In this document: one piece after another, positions 14,770 to 16,660 of the stretch
How positions within the stretch are numbered: position 1 is the first letter of the stretch
Layout: the number at the start of each line of letters is the position of its first letter
From: an uncultured Eubacteriales bacterium
GTDB taxonomy: Bacteria > Bacillota > Clostridia > Peptostreptococcales > Anaerovoracaceae
NCBI GenBank assembly: GCA_900542245.1
Contig: UQMQ01000044.1
Location: forward strand, 1 to 16,660
Direction of reading: 5' to 3'
Length of the DNA stretch: 16,660 bases
The notes under the pieces: model-generated
The model's database searches: none
Seen by the model: the letters and a program-made list of their open reading frames with translations, nothing else
What the model was told of the DNA's origin: nothing
Made by a program: the position numbers and the translations under genes

Positions 14770-15005
14770 CATTTTGCCCGCGCTCGTCCGACGCGGCAAA
14801 TGGTAAATCTATGCATGTCTCCTGACTCAGACCTCAGCGCTTTACCTACCTTCCCAAATGTTCCGAACGTTCAGTGGTATTACAGATAAAGCTCCGTCAA
14901 TACAGTGGCGGGACCGCGCAGGACTCTCACCTGCTTCCATCTTAGCCTCCTGCCCAGCCGCCCGCAGTCTGCAAAGCGCCGCGCAAGAAGAACATAAATT
15001 ATCTT
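14770..15005 (-). ncRNA. Cobalamin (B12) riboswitch
   Basis: Read on the minus strand the conserved core of the cobalamin aptamer appears in order. AAGCAGGTGAGAGTCCTGC is at 14936-14918, then CCCGCCACTGTA, a CACTG element, GGGAAGG, and the B12 box GAGTCAGGAGACATGC at 14828-14813. A GC-rich hairpin after the B12 box (about 14770-14804) is placed as the usual 3' kissing-loop stem. The 5' limit is approximate. It senses adenosylcobalamin or a related corrinoid. No B12 biosynthesis, transport or B12-dependent gene follows within this window on that strand. Confidence 0.88.
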
Positions 15006-15028
15006 TTGTGATTCTGTTTTCACTCGTA

Positions 15029-15057
15029 AGTATAGCACAGGCCGGAAACAAATACAA
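15029..15057 (-). promoter_or_regulatory. Sigma-A promoter of the cobalamin riboswitch RNA
   Basis: On the minus strand TTGTAT (15052-15057), a 17-base spacer and TATACT (15029-15034). The start near 15022 is just upstream of the aptamer, as expected. Confidence 0.65.
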
Positions 15058-15108
15058 CCCCCTTTGCCATGTATAACATGCAGTGTGCTGCTAAAAAACT
15101 GCATATTT

Positions 15109-15138
15109 TTGCGGAAATCAAACAAAAACGGGTATAAG
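15109..15138 (+). promoter_or_regulatory. Likely sigma-A promoter of the serine recombinase
   Basis: TTGCGG, an 18-base spacer and TATAAG, with a start near 15145 and a leader of about 90 bases. It is divergent from the riboswitch promoter. A partial dyad CTTTTGCC...GGTAAAAG lies between it and the gene and could be a recombinase-binding or operator site. Confidence 0.45.
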
Positions 15139-15233
15139 ACATGTGTGAAAGGAAAATATCAAGTCGTTTTGTAATTTGCTGATGATTCGTTCACTTTTGC
15201 CAATACTAGCAAGGTAAAAGGGAGGTAATGCAA

Positions 15234-15839
15234 ATGAATCAGAGAAACAGACGATATGGATATGTGCGTGTATCAACAAAAGAACAAAATGAGGACAGAC
15301 AGCTGCTGGCGATGCAGCAGGTCGGCATTCCCGCGGCCTGCCTCTTTACAGACAAGCAGTCCGGCAAGGATTTTGACCGACCGGCCTATCGCAGGCTGCT
15401 GCATGTCCTGCGGGAAGGAGACATTCTGGTAGTCAAGAGCATCGACCGGCTCGGCAGGGATTACGAAGAGATCATCGAACAGTGGCGCTGCATCACCAAG
15501 GACATCAAAGCAGACATCAAGGTGATCGATATGCCGCTGCTGGATACGACCCTGAGTAAAGATCTGCTCGGCACATTCATCGCGGATCTGGTGCTGCAGG
15601 TTTTGTCGTTCGCCGCCGAAAACGAGCGGGAAAACATCCGGCAGCGGCAGCGCGAAGGTATCGAAGCCGCCCGGGCGCGCGGCGTGCGTTTTGGCAGACC
15701 CTGTGTCGAGATCAGCCCGGAGGCTACAGATGCGATTCTGCGATATAAGCAAAAAAAATTGCCCCTGCAGCAGGCGCTTATGCAAAGCGGGCTGAGCCAA
15801 GGCACCTTCTACCGGACCATGAAAGCAATGGAGCTTTGA
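15234..15839 (+). CDS. Small serine recombinase (resolvase/invertase family)
   Basis: 201 residues from ATG 15234, chosen over the in-frame ATG at 15228 because GGGAGG lies 8 bases before it rather than 2. The catalytic domain shows YGYVRVSTKEQ with the nucleophilic serine S14, DRQLL, and the conserved arginines around IDRLGRDYEE (70-79). The long connecting helix is ENERENIRQRQREGIEAARARG, and a C-terminal helix-turn-helix (about 165-201, ending LSQGTFYRTMKAMEL) provides DNA binding. Size and layout match Hin/Pin/Gin invertases and Tn3-type resolvases, not the large phage integrases. No transposase is nearby. The first of two 19-bp inverted repeats begins 5 bases after its stop codon, so DNA inversion of the adjacent segment is its most likely job. 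Confidence 0.93.
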   Translation: MNQRNRRYGYVRVSTKEQNEDRQLLAMQQVGIPAACLFTDKQSGKDFDRPAYRRLLHVLREGDILVVKSIDRLGRDYEEIIEQWRCITKDIKADIKVIDMPLLDTTLSKDLLGTFIADLVLQVLSFAAENERENIRQRQREGIEAARARGVRFGRPCVEISPEATDAILRYKQKKLPLQQALMQSGLSQGTFYRTMKAMEL

Positions 15840-15844
15840 CTTTT

Positions 15845-16029
15845 CAAAAGGTACACTTTTTGGCAGTGGATTCGATAAAATACGACAACAGCTTTTTTTC
15901 ACAAGTTCGACACATTTTTATCGAAATATATTGCTTTTTAGTTTTTGATATGATAGGATATAGGTGTCCAAAAGGCAAAAACTATGTAAATGAATAGTTT
16001 CGGAGACTTACCAAAAAGTGTACCTTTTG
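15845..16029. repeat. Inverted repeat pair bounding a candidate invertible segment
   Basis: CAAAAGGTACACTTTTTGG at 15845-15863 is repeated as its exact reverse complement at 16011-16029, bounding 147 bp. Each copy is itself a dyad of 9-bp arms around a central dinucleotide: CCAAAAAGT-GT-ACCTTTTGG at 16011-16030, arms matching at 8 of 9. This is the architecture of a small serine recombinase crossover site with a non-palindromic 2-bp core. Inverted orientation of the sites predicts inversion, not deletion. Inside is another inverted pair, TTCGATAAAA...TTTTATCGAA, possibly for accessory binding. Confidence 0.7.
15931..15959 (+). promoter_or_regulatory. Weak promoter-like sequence inside the candidate invertible segment
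   Basis: TTGCTT, 17 bases, TAGGAT in a very AT-rich stretch. In the orientation present it points toward the small ORFs and terminator to the right; after inversion it would point back into the recombinase gene. The match is poor enough that this is tentative. Confidence 0.3.
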
Positions 16030-16124
16030 GTAATCCTGTCGAAAAAAGACGAGAAATTGAGCAACACAAGCTCGCAGTATCAAGATATACTGGTAAAAAG
16101 AGGATAACTAACGGAAATGGTTGA
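15990..16124 (+). CDS. Small ORF of 44 residues starting inside the candidate invertible segment
   Basis: ATG 15990 to TGA 16124 encodes a basic 44-residue peptide, MNSFGDLPKSVPFGNP at the start and YTGKKRITNGNG at the end. Codons 7-14 run through the right inverted repeat. The ribosome binding site is weak (AAAAGG, 14 bases away). No family recognised. Its stop overlaps the next short ORF (ATG 16117) by 8 bases, as in coupled genes. It may be real, or a remnant of a longer gene. Confidence 0.35.
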   Translation: MNSFGDLPKSVPFGNPVEKRREIEQHKLAVSRYTGKKRITNGNG

Positions 16125-16194
16125 GAGACCAACTGTACCAGCAACCGTAATGCCTGCATGACAGGACAAGTTCGGGAGACGAGTTATCGCTCAG

Positions 16195-16353
16195 ATGGAA
16201 AAACTCTTGGCAGTAGAATTTTGCATCAATGAAGAAAAGGTAAGAGCGGCATATAGAGCATTACAGTTACAGCGGCTTGCATGCTTGCCGATCGGCACTT
16301 TTCAAACTGTAGACAGAGCGCATAACGACATGCACCGCATACAGAAACATTGA
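16195..16353 (+). CDS. Small ORF of 52 residues, possibly the 3' part of a broken gene
   Basis: ATG 16195 to TGA 16353 gives MEKLLAVEFCINEEKVRAAY and onward to HRIQKH, a mixed-charge, probably helical peptide. In the same frame upstream an ATG at 16117 opens MVERPTVPATVMPA, then TGA (16159-16161), then QDKFGRRVIAQ leading into this ORF. The continuous protein-like composition across that TGA suggests a single gene of about 78 codons interrupted by a nonsense change. No strong ribosome binding site precedes 16195. An intrinsic terminator follows 18 bases after the stop, which supports transcription through here. No family recognised. Confidence 0.35.
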   Translation: MEKLLAVEFCINEEKVRAAYRALQLQRLACLPIGTFQTVDRAHNDMHRIQKH

Positions 16354-16370
16354 TGATCTGAATTTAGAGG

Positions 16371-16395
16371 AACTGCCAAAGACGGCAGTTTTTTT
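16371..16395 (+). terminator. Rho-independent terminator after the small ORFs
   Basis: AACTGCC, loop AAAGAC, GGCAGTT, then seven T ending at 16395. It closes the plus-strand unit that may begin at the recombinase promoter or within the invertible segment. Confidence 0.85.
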
Positions 16396-16413
16396 GTGCT
16401 CTTTCATCCTTTT

Positions 16414-16444
16414 AGGGCGATGCTGCGAAGGAAAGCACCGCCCT
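16414..16444. repeat. Inverted repeat hairpin of unknown role
   Basis: AGGGCGATGC (16414-16423) pairs with GCACCGCCCT (16435-16444), nine pairs with one mismatch and an 11-base loop. There is no T-run on either side adjacent to it, so I do not call it a terminator. The rest of 16398-16590 holds nothing I can support apart from a 10-bp direct repeat CCGAACGGAC (16558-16567 and 16598-16607). Confidence 0.4.
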
Positions 16445-16607
16445 TAGAGCAGCAATACATAGCAGTGTGAAGTAATGCAGAGGCAAAACGAAACGATGCA
16501 GGCAAACACAAAAATGAATAATGAATCAATTACAGGCTTTTGTGGCAAATGCGCGACCCGAACGGACGCAGACGCGGTGCAAACAGCGCCGGCAGTGCCG
16601 AACGGAC

Positions 16608-16660
16608 ACGCATTCTTGTTCCAGCTGAACAAGGGAATCGGGTGAGAATCCCGGACACGG
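16608..16660 (+). ncRNA. Second cobalamin riboswitch, 5' part only (cut by window edge)
   Basis: CTTGTTC...GAACAAG forms a stem, followed by GGGAATCGGGTGAGAATCCC and GGACACGG. This matches the 5' conserved core of the cobalamin aptamer (GGGAA-N-GGTGAnAATCC-N-GC-GG) and aligns with the equivalent part of the riboswitch at 14770-15005. The CCCGCCACTGT element and B12 box would lie beyond the right edge. The 5' limit is approximate. Confidence 0.7.

Noticed and set aside
15273..15902. 209-codon minus-strand ORF opposite the recombinase
   Set aside because: It is the antisense shadow of the serine recombinase, with no ribosome binding site and no family resemblance; its first residues only matter for the inverted-state reading noted in the findings.
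16159..16161. Selenocysteine codon in the small ORF
   Set aside because: No convincing SECIS hairpin directly after the TGA and no redox-protein context; a nonsense mutation or separate ORFs are simpler.
16475..16645. 56-codon plus-strand ORF with an FCGKC motif
   Set aside because: No ribosome binding site, and its end runs into the conserved core of the second cobalamin riboswitch, which better explains the sequence.
1..16660. CRISPR array, tRNA or rRNA genes, transposase or insertion sequence
   Set aside because: I found no regularly spaced repeats, no tRNA T-arm and acceptor pattern, no rRNA sequence and no transposase reading frame.

Overview
The window reads as chromosomal DNA from a Gram-positive anaerobe of the Clostridia/Firmicutes type. 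The reasons are strong AGGAGG-like ribosome binding sites, SpmA/SpmB homologues, a PAS-type sigma-54 activator, cobalamin riboswitches and moderate GC. I cannot fix the genus from sequence alone.

Layout. Positions 1-980 (minus) hold a serine hydrolase of the class C beta-lactamase type, cut by the left edge. Divergent from it is a 617-residue sigma-54 enhancer-binding protein (1435-3288), followed tail-to-tail by an M20 amidohydrolase (minus, 3281-4471). Next come two small membrane proteins (4565-4933 and 4990-5208) and an unrecognised minus-strand membrane protein (5301-5909) with its own terminator and sigma-A promoter. From 6365 to 13873 eight plus-strand genes lie close together: spmA, spmB, an LD-carboxypeptidase, lysA, a class-A-like serine hydrolase, a VanX-type D-Ala-D-Ala dipeptidase, a MATE exporter and dapF. 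From 13994 the window changes character: a 58-residue minus-strand ORF with a terminator, a hairpin-rich gene-poor stretch, a minus-strand cobalamin riboswitch with an intrinsic terminator, a small serine recombinase, and directly after it a pair of 19-bp inverted repeats 147 bp apart that resemble recombinase crossover sites. Tiny ORFs, a terminator and the first part of a second cobalamin riboswitch complete the window.

How it may work together. I see three near-consensus sigma-54 promoters (TGGCAY-N5-TTGCW): before the left-edge serine hydrolase, before the M20 amidohydrolase and before spmA. The one sigma-54 activator sits among them and has an intact GAFTGA loop. Two dyads (TTCCTG-N4-CAGGAA and TCCTA-N4-TAGGA) lie exactly 21 bp apart, about 165-185 bp upstream of the spmA start site. 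A matching dyad lies between the activator and the serine hydrolase. The predicted products (amidohydrolase, LD-carboxypeptidase, D-Ala-D-Ala dipeptidase, penicillin-recognising hydrolases, DAP epimerase, DAP decarboxylase) suggest a locally regulated system that breaks down peptidoglycan-type peptides to diaminopimelate and then lysine, with the SpmA/SpmB pair as a possible membrane partner. That pathway is inference; the promoter motifs and gene families are read from the sequence.

The right end has the second candidate system: a serine recombinase beside a possible invertible segment that carries a weak promoter and the start of a small ORF.
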